A stretch of DNA of 64,000 bases from an uncultured Opitutia bacterium (lineage in GTDB: Bacteria; Verrucomicrobiota; Verrucomicrobiia; Opitutales; Opitutaceae): NCBI GenBank assembly GCA_903896015.1, contig CAITWF010000025.1, positions 62,001 through 126,000 of the forward strand, given 5' to 3'. Position numbers and translations under genes: made by a program. The notes below the pieces were generated by a model. That model searched no databases and was not told the origin of the DNA. It saw only the letters and a list, made by a program, of their open reading frames with translations. This document shows, piece after piece, positions 46,281 through 54,939 of this stretch (the stretch's first letter is position 1; each line of letters begins with the position of its first letter).

Positions 46281-46868
46281 ATGATGACGCTTGCCCCCGA
46301 GTCGCGCGCCAACGAACCCGCGTCGGGTTCGTTGGCGGCGCTCGGCGACGAGGGGGCGCTGATCCGCGCGGCCGCAGGCGGCGACACCGGCGCCTTCGGA
46401 GAACTCGTCCACACGCATCATCGTCGCGTGTTTAATTTCCTCCGCCACATGACGCGGCACCACCAGGACGCCGAGGACCTCACGCAGCAGACCTTCATCA
46501 AGGCGTTTCACCACCTCGCGAGTTTCGATCTGCGGCGCCCGCTCCTCAACTGGCTCTTCACCATCGCCCGCAACACCGCGCTCAACCACTTCCGCGACGT
46601 GAAAAAATGAGACGAACTTGCGCACGAGCCCGCCGGAGCCGAACCCACGCCCGCGCGGCAGGCGGAGGATCGGGAGCAGTCCGATCATCTCTGGGCGCGC
46701 GCGAAGGAGCTGCTCTCGCCGCGGGAGTTTGAAGTGTTGTGGCTCCGTTTTGCCGAGGAACTTTCCACGCGCGAGACCGCGCAAGTCGTCGGTTTGACGG
46801 AGACGCACGTCAAAGTCGTCGTGTTCCGCGCGCGCCTAGTACTGATGAAAGGAGTGAAGCTCGTATGA
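46281..46868 (+). pseudogene. ECF RNA polymerase sigma factor interrupted by an in-frame TGA
   Basis: Codons 1-109 encode region sigma2 (FGELVHTHHRRVFNFLRHM, QDAEDLTQQTFIKAF, WLFTIARNTALNHF). A TGA at 46608-46610 then interrupts the frame. The same frame continues without a shift through a linker into region sigma4 (LWARAKELLSPREFEVLWLR, STRETAQVVGLTETHVKVVV, FRARLVL) and ends at a TGA whose ATGA overlaps the anti-sigma start. The stop lies in the linker, so one base change would restore a 195-aa sigma factor. It may be a recent nonsense mutation, a sequencing error, or a programmed readthrough; sequence alone cannot tell. No good start exists for sigma4 alone. Confidence 0.85.
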
Positions 46869-47431
46869 AAAAATTCCCGTCCGATTCCCCTCGATTCACC
46901 TGCCGCGTTGCGCGCGGCTGCTTCGCCCTCTTCGGCGACACCACGGGTGGCGCACCCCGCGGACCGGGCTCGGTTCACGCCGCCGCCTGCGCCGACTGCC
47001 ACGTTTATTTCTCCGCGTGCACCGAACTCGATGCCGCGCTCGCGCGGGGCGCCGTGCACGCGTGGCAGGAGGCGCCCTCGCGGCTGGAGCAGGACATCAT
47101 GCGGGCGGTCCGCCAGTCCGTGCCCGCGCCGCGCGAATCGCCCCGCACCGGGTTCGCCGTCGTCGGCATCGCGGCGGCGGTTCTGGCGATCGTGGTTTTT
47201 CAACGGCAGTTTTTTGTCACGCCACCGCCAGTTCCCACTGTGTCCGGGGCACTCGCGGGCGGAAGCGTTTCGCCGCAGCAACTTTGGACTTCGCTTCAGC
47301 CCTCGGCCAACGCCGTGATCGACGGCGACCCGTTGAACCAAGAGGTCGAGGCCGTCGTCGCCGACGCGCGCACCGCCGTGCAGTTTCTCGCGTTAAATTT
47401 TTTGCCGACGACAGCGGCTGACGGTGAATAA
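46865..47431 (+). CDS. Putative zinc-binding anti-sigma factor
   Basis: A 188-aa protein with an N-terminal H38-x3-C42-x2-C45 motif (HAAACADC), the core of the ZAS zinc-binding anti-sigma domain, and one transmembrane helix (about 97-112, FAVVGIAAAVLAIVVF). The C-terminal part is presumably periplasmic. Its ATG overlaps the stop of the sigma gene, so it is coupled to it: the standard ECF sigma/anti-sigma arrangement. It is convergent with the S9 peptidase gene. Confidence 0.75.
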   Translation: MKKFPSDSPRFTCRVARGCFALFGDTTGGAPRGPGSVHAAACADCHVYFSACTELDAALARGAVHAWQEAPSRLEQDIMRAVRQSVPAPRESPRTGFAVVGIAAAVLAIVVFQRQFFVTPPPVPTVSGALAGGSVSPQQLWTSLQPSANAVIDGDPLNQEVEAVVADARTAVQFLALNFLPTTAADGE

Positions 47432-47457
47432 TCGGCGCCGGCGGGTGTCGCAGCGCG

Positions 47458-50400
47458 TCAGTCCAAATCCGCCGCGGCCTTCTTAAACGCTTCCTTCTCC
47501 TCGTCTTTTTCGAGGTAGGGGATGCCCTTCATCATCCATTCGGGAGCGGGGGCGTCCTTGAGAAAGTGGTCGAAGAACTGGTGCATCCGCAGCGCGTAGT
47601 CGCGCTGATCGGCGCGGCGGCGCAGGCCGTGGAATTCACCGTTGTAGCTGAAGAGCCACGCAGGCTTGTCGTAGTGGCGCAGTGCGAGGAAATACTCGAT
47701 CCCTTGGTAAAAGGGCACGGCGTCGTCGTTGTCGTTCGAGAGAATCAGCACGGGCGTGTGCACGTTCTGGATGTGAAAAATGGCAGAATTTTCGAGGTAG
47801 AGTTCGGGCGCTGCTTGGAGCGTTTGGCCGATGCGGCTTTGCCCCTGCTCGTATTGGATCTGCCGCACCTGCCCACTTCCCCAGCGGATGCCGGAGTAGG
47901 CGCTGGTCATGTTGCCAACCGGCGCGCCGGCCTCGGCTGCGACAAACCGACCCGTGCGCGTGAGCATGTAGGCGATCTGGTAGCCGCCCCAGGAGTGGCC
48001 TTGAATGCCGATCGCCTTTTCATTCACGAATCCGCGCTGCACGACGGCGTCGAGCGCCGGCAGCACGCACTTCAGCGCGCTCTCGCCGGGAAGACCGATC
48101 GTGTAAACGATATCGGGCGTAAGCACGCAGTAGCCGTTGCTCGTGTAGAGCGCGAAGTTGAGGTTGTGACCCGGCGCGGGGTTTACGAACGTGTTCACGT
48201 TCTGCGACAGCCGCTCGTAGAGATAAACGATCAGCGGATATTTTTTCTTCGGATCGAAATTCGCGGGCTTGTAAAGCGCCGCTTGGAGCGCGACGCCGTC
48301 GGCGTTTTTGAAGGGCACGAGTTCGCTGCTGCCCCACAAAAACGCGGCCTGCTGCGCGGCACCGTCGGTGACTTTCACCGGCACCGCAAAGGACGCGTTC
48401 GTCGTGTAAACGTCCGGAAATGTGTCGAAGCGCGACGCCGTGACGAGCAGCACGTCCGCCTCCAATGCGCGGCCGGCGTAGCGGAAATTTTTGTCGCCCC
48501 ACAAAAGTTTTTCGGGCGCGCCGCCCGCTGTGAAAGTTGTGCGGAAAAATCCCGTCGCGCGGGTCTCCTCGCTCTCGCCGCGCAGCACGAGGGGCTTCGC
48601 GCGATCGATCCCGCGCTCCTCGTCGTCTTCCTCGATCGGCTCGGTGCGCTGCACGCGGAGGGCGATTTTGTTTTTCGCGCCGAAGCCGGTGGTGAGGTTT
48701 TTTGCGGCGGTTTCAGTCAGGGAAAGCGACCACACATCGAACCGATCGTAGGCGAGGAAGGCGGTGCTGTCCTTGGTCCACCCGGCCTGGCCGTAGGCGG
48801 AGGGCGGCTCGGGGCGATCGTCGTCGGCGTTCCAGAATTGGGTGGGAACGTTCGCGGTGAGGCTGAGCTCCTTGCCGGTGGCGGTGTTGAGCGCGTGCCA
48901 ATGCTTGTCCTGGAAATAGGCGGCCCATTTGCCATCGGGCGACCATTGCACGGGGCCGCCGGGGCCGGCGGTTTCGTTGCGCAGCTTTTTCAAGACGAGC
49001 TTCCGTGCGCCGCTCGCAGGATCGATGAGGTAGTAATCGGCGAACCGGCCTGCGAAATCGCTCTTTTGCCGGTAGGCGCGATCGTCGAGGCCGAGCGCGC
49101 GCGTGCCGTCATCGCCGAGGGAAACCTGCGGCAGCGCCGGATCGGCGAGCTGGGTGAGTCGCCGCGTCGCGAGATCGAATTCGGCGCGGTAGGTGCGGTT
49201 GCGCTCGGCGGTGGCGCGGACTTTCTGCATCGGCTGCACGGTGTCGTCGTTCCAGCGCCAGAGATCGGCGGAGACTTTGTCTTCGTCGGCGGGCGCGGCG
49301 CTGGCGGGGCGCACGGTTTTGGGCGGCGGCGCGGTCGGGATGTAGAGCTTTTTTCCGTCGCGGGAGAACGCGAGCAGGCCCTTGTCGCTCGGGATGAGAT
49401 TGCCGATCGGTCCGACTGATTCAGTGGAGACCACGGGTGCAGCGACCGCGCTGCCGCGTGCCCAGAGGTAGGGTTTGAACTTCGGCGTGCGCGCCGCGGC
49501 GTCATCGCGATCGCTCACGAAGGCGAGTTGGGTCTGATCGCGATTCCACGTGAGTTTGGAGTATTTGCCTTTGCCGACTAGCAGCGCGAGCGGCGCGGCG
49601 GAGTCGCCGGGCGCGATCGCATAGAGGCCGTTGTCCGCTTCGGTTTTGGCGGCGACGGTGACGAGGAGTGTCTTGCCATCGCGCGCGAAGGTGTAGTCGA
49701 GCGCATTGGGCAGCACGCGCTCCGTGCCCGCCGCGAGGTCGCGGAGGACGAGATCCGTGCCGTAAACTTTTCCGCCGGCCGAGGTAGCCGACCCGCGGGC
49801 ACCGCGCGCCTGATCGAATTCGTCGGCTGCATTTTCTTCCGCTGAAACATCGCCGGGCTCGGCGGATTTTTCCTCGGGTTTCGCGTCGGTGGGCTTTTTT
49901 TCCTCGGGCTTGGCTTCCTTCACATACGCGAGCCACGCGCCGCCTTTGGCGGGCACGGAGAAACTTTTCACATCGGCGATGCGCGTAGTTTCACCCGTGG
50001 CGAGGTTAATGATCGCAAGTCCGTCCTTCGGCATTTCCGCGGGCGTTTTCTTGGCCTTACGGGCCGCGAGGACATCGGCCTTGGGCGGGTGCGTGTTGGC
50101 GATGACGAAACGACTGTCACTGGTGAGCACAATGCGGATAGTGCGTGGGGTCGGAGGGGCTTCGGGGTTGGCGTTTTCCTCGGCGGGCACGATAGGCGGG
50201 GGCGGGAGAGTGCCGAGTGGGATCCTTCGCTCTCCGCCGGTGGCGAGTTCGCGGATGACGAGATCGCCATCGGCGTCGAGCGGCATGAACGAGTAGGCCA
50301 GCCAGCGGCCGTCGCGCGAAAGAAGCGGGGTGCCGATCGTGCGCCACTGATCGAAGTCGGCATGCTTGAGCGGACGGGGTGCTTCCTGGGCGGCGAGCGG

Positions 50401-50460
50401 GAGCGTGAAGATCAAGGCGGCGGCGAGCGCGCGGGCGGGGCGGAGGATGCGCAGGTGCAT
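47458..50460 (-). CDS. Secreted S9 family prolyl oligopeptidase-like peptidase
   Basis: A 1000-aa exported serine peptidase, with signal peptide (ALAAALIFTLPLAAQ), an N-terminal beta-propeller and a C-terminal alpha/beta hydrolase domain. The catalytic residues are visible: Ser in GIQGHSWGGYQ, Asp in LSNDNDDAVPFYQG, and His in NGEFHGLRRR. It is much longer than the usual S9 enzymes (about 650-750 aa), partly through a Lys/Pro/Glu-rich insert (KPEEKKPTDAKPEEKSAEP) in the propeller. Probably degrades peptides in the periplasm. The ATG at 50460 is chosen because the signal peptide begins there. Confidence 0.92.
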   Translation of the reverse strand: MHLRILRPARALAAALIFTLPLAAQEAPRPLKHADFDQWRTIGTPLLSRDGRWLAYSFMPLDADGDLVIRELATGGERRIPLGTLPPPPIVPAEENANPEAPPTPRTIRIVLTSDSRFVIANTHPPKADVLAARKAKKTPAEMPKDGLAIINLATGETTRIADVKSFSVPAKGGAWLAYVKEAKPEEKKPTDAKPEEKSAEPGDVSAEENAADEFDQARGARGSATSAGGKVYGTDLVLRDLAAGTERVLPNALDYTFARDGKTLLVTVAAKTEADNGLYAIAPGDSAAPLALLVGKGKYSKLTWNRDQTQLAFVSDRDDAAARTPKFKPYLWARGSAVAAPVVSTESVGPIGNLIPSDKGLLAFSRDGKKLYIPTAPPPKTVRPASAAPADEDKVSADLWRWNDDTVQPMQKVRATAERNRTYRAEFDLATRRLTQLADPALPQVSLGDDGTRALGLDDRAYRQKSDFAGRFADYYLIDPASGARKLVLKKLRNETAGPGGPVQWSPDGKWAAYFQDKHWHALNTATGKELSLTANVPTQFWNADDDRPEPPSAYGQAGWTKDSTAFLAYDRFDVWSLSLTETAAKNLTTGFGAKNKIALRVQRTEPIEEDDEERGIDRAKPLVLRGESEETRATGFFRTTFTAGGAPEKLLWGDKNFRYAGRALEADVLLVTASRFDTFPDVYTTNASFAVPVKVTDGAAQQAAFLWGSSELVPFKNADGVALQAALYKPANFDPKKKYPLIVYLYERLSQNVNTFVNPAPGHNLNFALYTSNGYCVLTPDIVYTIGLPGESALKCVLPALDAVVQRGFVNEKAIGIQGHSWGGYQIAYMLTRTGRFVAAEAGAPVGNMTSAYSGIRWGSGQVRQIQYEQGQSRIGQTLQAAPELYLENSAIFHIQNVHTPVLILSNDNDDAVPFYQGIEYFLALRHYDKPAWLFSYNGEFHGLRRRADQRDYALRMHQFFDHFLKDAPAPEWMMKGIPYLEKDEEKEAFKKAAADLD

Positions 50461-50474
50461 GCCGGATGTGTTAA

Positions 50475-50503
50475 GCACGGATTTCTCGGATGAACACGGA
50501 TAA
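50475..50503. repeat. CACGGATTT/GAACACGGAT phrase repeat
   Basis: A CACGGATTTCTCGGATGAACACGGATAA phrase in the divergent spacer between the S9 peptidase and the esterase. It repeats CACGGAT and CGGATGAA. I associate such phrases with intergenic repeats of Planctomycetes and Verrucomicrobia, without a search to confirm. Confidence 0.55.
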
Positions 50504-50576
50504 AATCCCCGACGGGCGACGCGATGCGGGTGAATTTTTTTGGCGATTTGCCTGCGCTGGTGCATCGTGCGCGGCG

Positions 50577-51305
50577 ATGAAACCCGCATTTACGCTGCGC
50601 TCACCTGAGACCGGCACCGACTACTGGATTTATCTCGAGACACCGCTGGCGACCGAGCCGGGGCCGCATGCCGCCGTGCTGTTCATGGATGGCGACGATC
50701 AATTCAAGTTCGCGGTTGAAGCGCAGCGGGAGTTGCGCGCGGTGGGCGCGGTGACCCCACTCGTGCTCGTCGGGGTCGGCTACGGCGCGAGCTACATGAA
50801 GCCGGCGAACAAGCGGCTGCGCGACTACACCGCGACTGCGATGGCGACAGAGGAGGGGAGCGGCGGAGCGGACGCGTTTCTAAAATTTCTCACTGCGACG
50901 CTCTGGCCCGAGCTCGCGCAACGCTTCCCGCTGCGTGACGATGTGCGCGGCATCGCGGGCCACTCGCTCGGCTCACTCGCGGCGATCGAGGCGCTGTTTC
51001 GGCGGCAGCCGTTTTTCAACCGGGTGCTCGCGAGCGCGCCGTCGCTCTGGTGGGACAACCGCGCGCCCATCTGCGCCGCGCAACAACTCCAGCGCACGGG
51101 CGTCGCGTTGCCCGCGAAACTTTTTCTCACCGTCGGCGAGGACGATTCGCCCTCGATGACTGGCGATCTCACGATTTTGGAGGACCAACTCGCCGCGCAG
51201 CCGTTTCCGCAGCTTGATGTGATCTCGCGCCGATTCGCGGGTCTCGATCACTATAACGTGCTGCCGGAGGCGTTTCGCGCGGGGCTCGCGGCCCTGTTCG
51301 GCTGA
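50577..51305 (+). CDS. Alpha/beta hydrolase esterase (Fes/IroE-like)
   Basis: A 242-aa serine hydrolase, apparently cytoplasmic. The nucleophile elbow is GIAGHSLGSLAAIEALF, the acidic part lies in FLTVGEDDSPSMTG and the His in RRFAGLDHYNVLPEAF. The overall fold fits esterase D/ferri-siderophore esterase-type proteins. Substrate unknown. The ATG at 50577 (MKPAFTLRSPETG) follows a phrase repeat. Confidence 0.8.
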   Translation: MKPAFTLRSPETGTDYWIYLETPLATEPGPHAAVLFMDGDDQFKFAVEAQRELRAVGAVTPLVLVGVGYGASYMKPANKRLRDYTATAMATEEGSGGADAFLKFLTATLWPELAQRFPLRDDVRGIAGHSLGSLAAIEALFRRQPFFNRVLASAPSLWWDNRAPICAAQQLQRTGVALPAKLFLTVGEDDSPSMTGDLTILEDQLAAQPFPQLDVISRRFAGLDHYNVLPEAFRAGLAALFG

Positions 51306-51306
51306 T

Positions 51307-51537
51307 CTACGAGGCCGCCGGATCGGCGCCGGCTGTTTCGGCGGCGGCGATTACGCGGCGCGCGACGTCAGCGTCTTCGTCCTCCACCTGCAGCCGGATG
51401 CCTTGCGAAAACAAAAGCTGCGGCGCGGCGTTGGCGGTGAGTTTCTCCGGCAGGTAAGCCTTGAGGCCGGAGGCTTCGAGCAGCGACTTGAGTAGTTCCG
51501 CCTCCGCGATGTTCGAGCAGGTGGTGAGCGTCGTCAT
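51307..51537 (-). CDS. DUF2007 domain protein
   Basis: A 76-aa protein matching the small DUF2007 family: MTTLTTCSNIAEAELLKSLLE continuing into ASGLKAYL, and IRLQVEDEDADVARRVI at the end. The family has been described as a putative signal transducer (GlnB-like fold), with no proven function. It is convergent with the esterase gene, leaving one base between stops. Confidence 0.8.
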   Translation of the reverse strand: MTTLTTCSNIAEAELLKSLLEASGLKAYLPEKLTANAAPQLLFSQGIRLQVEDEDADVARRVIAAAETAGADPAAS

Positions 51538-51614
51538 GGCGGCACGCTAAACGCGGTTCGGTCTTGCTGCAACCCCGCAGGCGCGACCAAGTGATCGCCA
51601 GTTACCCCAACCCC

Positions 51615-52718
51615 ATGAAACTGCTGTTGTGTTTGTTTCTGCTCGCGGGTGCCGCGCTGGCCGCCGCGGAGTTGAAGACGCGTCACGTTGTGCTCGTCAC
51701 GATTGACGGCGTGCGCTGGCAGGACGTTTTTCGCGGCGCCGACGAGGCGCTGATCGACAAGACGGTCGGCGGCGTGCCTGCCAACACGCTCGCGGCGTTG
51801 CGTCAGGATTTTCTGGGCGCCACGCCCGATGAACGCCGCCGCCAGCTCATGCCGTTTTTTTGGACGACCGTCGCGGCGCAGGGCACGGTGTTTGGAAACC
51901 GTGATCGCGCGAGCCCGGCGAGCGTGCTCAACACCGCGTGGTCGTCCTACCCCGGCTACAACGAACTTCTCACTGGCCGGCCCGATCCGCTGATCACGGG
52001 CAACACCCCCAATCCGAATCCCAACGTCACGGTGCTCGAATGGCTCAACGGTCGGCCCGCGTTCACCGGCCGCGTGGCCGTGAGCGCCGCGTGGAATACG
52101 TTTGCCGCCATCCTCGACGTCGGGCGCAGCCGGCTTCCGCTCTTCGTGACGCCGCAGCACTCGGCGCCTGGCAGCGTCACGCCGCGGATATCTGAGCTGG
52201 AGCGGTGGATGGACGATCTGCCGCCCATTACGGCCGAAGAGCATTTCGACGTGTTCGCCTACCACGCAGCAGTCGATCAAGTCGACACGCTGCGGCCGCG
52301 CGTGCTGTTGTTCGCGCTCGGCGAACCCGACGAGTGGGCCCACGCGCGCCGCTACGATCGCTATCTTTACTCGCTGCAACGCTGCGATCGGTTCGTGCGC
52401 CAGCTCTGGGAAAAACTTCAGGCGCTGCCCGACTATCGCGGCACGACGACGCTCATCCTTTCACCCGATCACGGACGCGGCGCGACCGCCGAAGACTGGA
52501 CGAGCCACGGCAAGAAGACGCCGCGATCGGACGAGACGTGGCTGGCGGCCCTTGGACCTGACACGCCACCGCTGGGTGAGTGCCACGACACGCCCGCCGT
52601 CCATCAGGCGCAAATCGCGGCGACGGTGGCCGCCTTGCTCGGCGAGGATTTTCGCGCCGCGTTTCCTGACGCCGCGCCGCCCGTGCCGGAATTTATCGCG
52701 GGTCGGGCGCGCCGCTGA
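51615..52718 (+). CDS. Secreted alkaline-phosphatase-superfamily protein
   Basis: A 367-aa exported metalloenzyme-like protein. A signal peptide (KLLLCLFLLAGAALAAA) is followed by the metal-binding VTIDGVRWQDVF, a nucleophile region SSYPGYNELLTG, FALGEPDEWAHARRYDRYL and LSPDHGRGAT. These match the alkaline phosphatase superfamily, closest in layout to the phosphodiesterase/phosphoglyceromutase-like branch rather than sulfatases (no CxPSR motif). Substrate unknown. Confidence 0.8.
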   Translation: MKLLLCLFLLAGAALAAAELKTRHVVLVTIDGVRWQDVFRGADEALIDKTVGGVPANTLAALRQDFLGATPDERRRQLMPFFWTTVAAQGTVFGNRDRASPASVLNTAWSSYPGYNELLTGRPDPLITGNTPNPNPNVTVLEWLNGRPAFTGRVAVSAAWNTFAAILDVGRSRLPLFVTPQHSAPGSVTPRISELERWMDDLPPITAEEHFDVFAYHAAVDQVDTLRPRVLLFALGEPDEWAHARRYDRYLYSLQRCDRFVRQLWEKLQALPDYRGTTTLILSPDHGRGATAEDWTSHGKKTPRSDETWLAALGPDTPPLGECHDTPAVHQAQIAATVAALLGEDFRAAFPDAAPPVPEFIAGRARR

Positions 52719-52724
52719 CGCTGC

Positions 52725-53279
52725 TCACTTTACCTTCGCGCACACGATGCAGTCGCGCGGCTCGGGGCCGAGCGTTGGGCTCATGTGCCAGCGGCGCAGC
52801 ACGCCCTCGCGCACGAGGCCGGCCTTTTCCATCACGCGCTGCGACGCCGGATTTTCCACGTCGCAAAACGCCCACGCCCGGAAAATCTCCGGCTGCGCCA
52901 GCGACCAGTCCACGAGAAACGTGAGCGCCTCCGTCGTGAAACCGTGCCCCCAAAATTTTTTCGCGAGCACGTAGCCGAACATCGCCTTGCCGCCCTCGAT
53001 CGTCACCCCGATCGATCCGATCGGGGTGGTCGTGCCCTTGAGGCAGAGCAGCCACGCGAACGGCCCCGCGCCCTTCTCCCAATTCGCCGCGCACTCTTGC
53101 AAAAACGTCGCGAGCGGCGGCACCCGCTCGTAGGCGCGCCACGAAAGATAGCGCGTCACCTCCGGATCGCTCGCGTAGGCGGCGAACACCGCCGGCGCGT
53201 CGTCGGCGGCGGGCGGGCGGGCGACGAGCCGCGCGGTGGCAAACGTCTGCGGCGGACGCAGTGACGGGCGCGCGTTCAT
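52725..53279 (-). CDS. GNAT family N-acetyltransferase (RimJ/RimL-like)
   Basis: A 184-aa acetyltransferase. The RimJ/RimL-type pattern is present: TARLVARPPAADDAPAVF, the CoA-binding FGYVLAKKFWGHGFTTEAL, and the late DVENPASQRVMEKAGL and REGVLRRW. Could acetylate a ribosomal protein, other protein or small molecule. The ATG at 53279 overlaps the stop of the haem-binding protein (ATGA). Confidence 0.85.
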   Translation of the reverse strand: MNARPSLRPPQTFATARLVARPPAADDAPAVFAAYASDPEVTRYLSWRAYERVPPLATFLQECAANWEKGAGPFAWLLCLKGTTTPIGSIGVTIEGGKAMFGYVLAKKFWGHGFTTEALTFLVDWSLAQPEIFRAWAFCDVENPASQRVMEKAGLVREGVLRRWHMSPTLGPEPRDCIVCAKVK

Positions 53280-53737
53280 GGGGCGGGCTCGATTTTCTCC
53301 GCGAGCGAATCGGCCCAGTCGGCGAGCATCTTGATCTGCGGCTCGCTGAAAATCGCGTCGCGATGGATCCACGTGTAGGACTTCAGCGGCATCGAGTGCT
53401 CGGTGACTTCATCGGAGATCGCCTGAAGTTTTTTCGCCTGCCGGTGCGCGGTGTAGCTGCCGAATTCAGAAAAATTCAACGCCCCCTTGCCGTCGTTGAT
53501 GTGGCGGGCGAGCCACCAGCCGGTCGGCTGCACCTGGGCATACCACGGATAACGCGTATGGTTCGAGTGGCAGTCGTAGCAGGCGGTCTCGAGCATCCGC
53601 TTTACCTCGGGCGGCGGCGGAAATTTCACCGCCAGATCGTCGGGGCCGGCCGGCGCGTCGTTCTTCGCCGGCCGGATGAACTGGATCGCTGCGAACACGA
53701 TCAGTCCTCCGAGGAAAATTCGTTGGACGATTCGCAT
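53276..53737 (-). CDS. Haem-binding domain protein
   Basis: A 153-aa exported protein with a single N-terminal hydrophobic anchor (RIFLGGLIVFAAIQFI). It has the CxxCH haem motif (CYDCHSNHTRYPWY), then VQPTGWWLARHINDGKGAL and LNFSEFGSY. This is the haem-binding domain pattern (PF14376-like). It is likely a periplasmic c-type haem protein. It is translationally coupled with the GNAT gene. Confidence 0.87.
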   Translation of the reverse strand: MRIVQRIFLGGLIVFAAIQFIRPAKNDAPAGPDDLAVKFPPPPEVKRMLETACYDCHSNHTRYPWYAQVQPTGWWLARHINDGKGALNFSEFGSYTAHRQAKKLQAISDEVTEHSMPLKSYTWIHRDAIFSEPQIKMLADWADSLAEKIEPAP

Positions 53738-53798
53738 GGGTGCGCAGTATGACGCTTGGGCGGTCGCGAGGCGACACCGTTGCGGAAATTTTTTTGTG

Positions 53799-54377
53799 TC
53801 AGCCGAGCGCTTCGCGCACCAGCGCGGCGATCACCGGCGGCAGGGCGAGACCCAACGCGGCTGATTGCGCCGCCGGGCTCATCTTGCGCCACGTCTTGCG
53901 CAGGATCTCGATGAACTTGTCGCGCGGATAGTCCGCATGCTGCGCGGCGAACGTATGGATCTCGTTTTCCAGAAACACTAGGCAGGCCGCGTCCTCCAGC
54001 GCTTGGGAGCCGGCGTTTTTTTTTAGATCGGTTTTCGAGACCCACGTCGCGACCTCGGCGGCTTCGTCCGGGCTGACCCCGGCCTCGAGCAACAGCGCAC
54101 GGGCGCGCTCAGCTTGTTTCGTATAGAGCGAACGGCGCCACGCGAGGTAGGCGGGCTTGCCGACGGGAAAACTTGCGCGCGGCACGAGCCAGCGTTCGAG
54201 GTGCTGGCAGCGCGCCGCGAGCCGCAGGTGCGCGGGCGCCTCCGGCAGGAGCCGCACGATCCAGGCCTCGACGCGTTCGCCGTAGACGAGCTCGGCCGCA
54301 CGGCCATCCGCCGCCCGCGCCGGATCGGCGGAGTGGGCGGCATCAACCAGCGAACGGGCGCGCGCGTAGGCATCCAT
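53799..54377 (-). CDS. DUF4202 domain protein
   Basis: A 192-aa all-helical soluble protein matching DUF4202: LRLAARCQHLERWLVPRASF, GKPAYLAWRRSLYTKQAERA, SQALEDAACLVFLENEI, and the C-terminal RDKFIEILRKTWRKMSP. Function unknown; the conserved RCQH...R and the E residues look like a metal or nucleotide site, in the manner of HD-type domains, which is inference. The ATG at 54377 starts MDAYARARSL. Confidence 0.85.
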   Translation of the reverse strand: MDAYARARSLVDAAHSADPARAADGRAAELVYGERVEAWIVRLLPEAPAHLRLAARCQHLERWLVPRASFPVGKPAYLAWRRSLYTKQAERARALLLEAGVSPDEAAEVATWVSKTDLKKNAGSQALEDAACLVFLENEIHTFAAQHADYPRDKFIEILRKTWRKMSPAAQSAALGLALPPVIAALVREALG

Positions 54378-54498
54378 GCGCGGGATCGAAATGAGGCGCG
54401 CGTGCGGTTGCAAGCGGCGGCGCCGACCCTTCTGCTGTGGATTGCGCAAAAAACTCCCCTTGGTCGCAGGGGGAATGTGCTACAGTCGGCCCATTGCC

Positions 54499-54939
54499 AT
54501 GAATGTCCCGTCGCTCCCGCAACTCGTCCCGATCCTCCAACTCGCTATCGGCCCGGTGATTTTGATCTCGGGCGTGGGCTTGCTCCAGCTTTCGCTGACC
54601 AATCGACTTGGCCGTCTGATCGATCGGGCGCGGCTGCTGAGCCGCGAGCGCACGGCGTCGGCCGGCGACACCGCACGGCTCGACGCGCAGATCGCGATCA
54701 TTGATCGGCGGGCGCACATTTTGCAGCGCGCGATCACGCTCGGCGCAACGACCGTGTTGCTCGTGAGCGTGTTGATCCTGGTGCTGTTTGTGTCGGCGTT
54801 GCTGGCGCTCGACTCCGCGCTGATCGTCATCGCGCTGTTTTGCACGGCACTGCTGACATTGATCGGATCGACGCTCTTCTTTTTGCAGGAGATGCGGCTT
54901 GCGCTCGAAGCACTTCATCTGGAGACCCGGCGCGAATGA
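54499..54939 (+). CDS. DUF2721 family membrane protein
   Basis: A 146-aa protein of the DUF2721 type. Helices lie at about 8-31 (LQLAIGPVILISGVGLLQLS), 78-105 and 107-128, with the highly conserved NRLGRLIDRAR motif after the first helix. Function unknown. The stop overlaps the start of the DUF3592 gene (ATGA), suggesting a two-gene operon. Confidence 0.85.
   Translation: MNVPSLPQLVPILQLAIGPVILISGVGLLQLSLTNRLGRLIDRARLLSRERTASAGDTARLDAQIAIIDRRAHILQRAITLGATTVLLVSVLILVLFVSALLALDSALIVIALFCTALLTLIGSTLFFLQEMRLALEALHLETRRE

Noticed and set aside
46608-46610. Selenocysteine or ribosomal frameshift at the TGA in the sigma gene
   Set aside because: No Cys is expected in this linker and no selenocysteine element is apparent; the A6 run before the TGA could slip, but sigma4 is in the original frame, so a frameshift would not restore it.
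47566-49419. 617-aa plus-strand open frame opposite the S9 peptidase
   Set aside because: GC-rich codon shadow; no domain, whereas the minus frame has an intact S9 catalytic domain.
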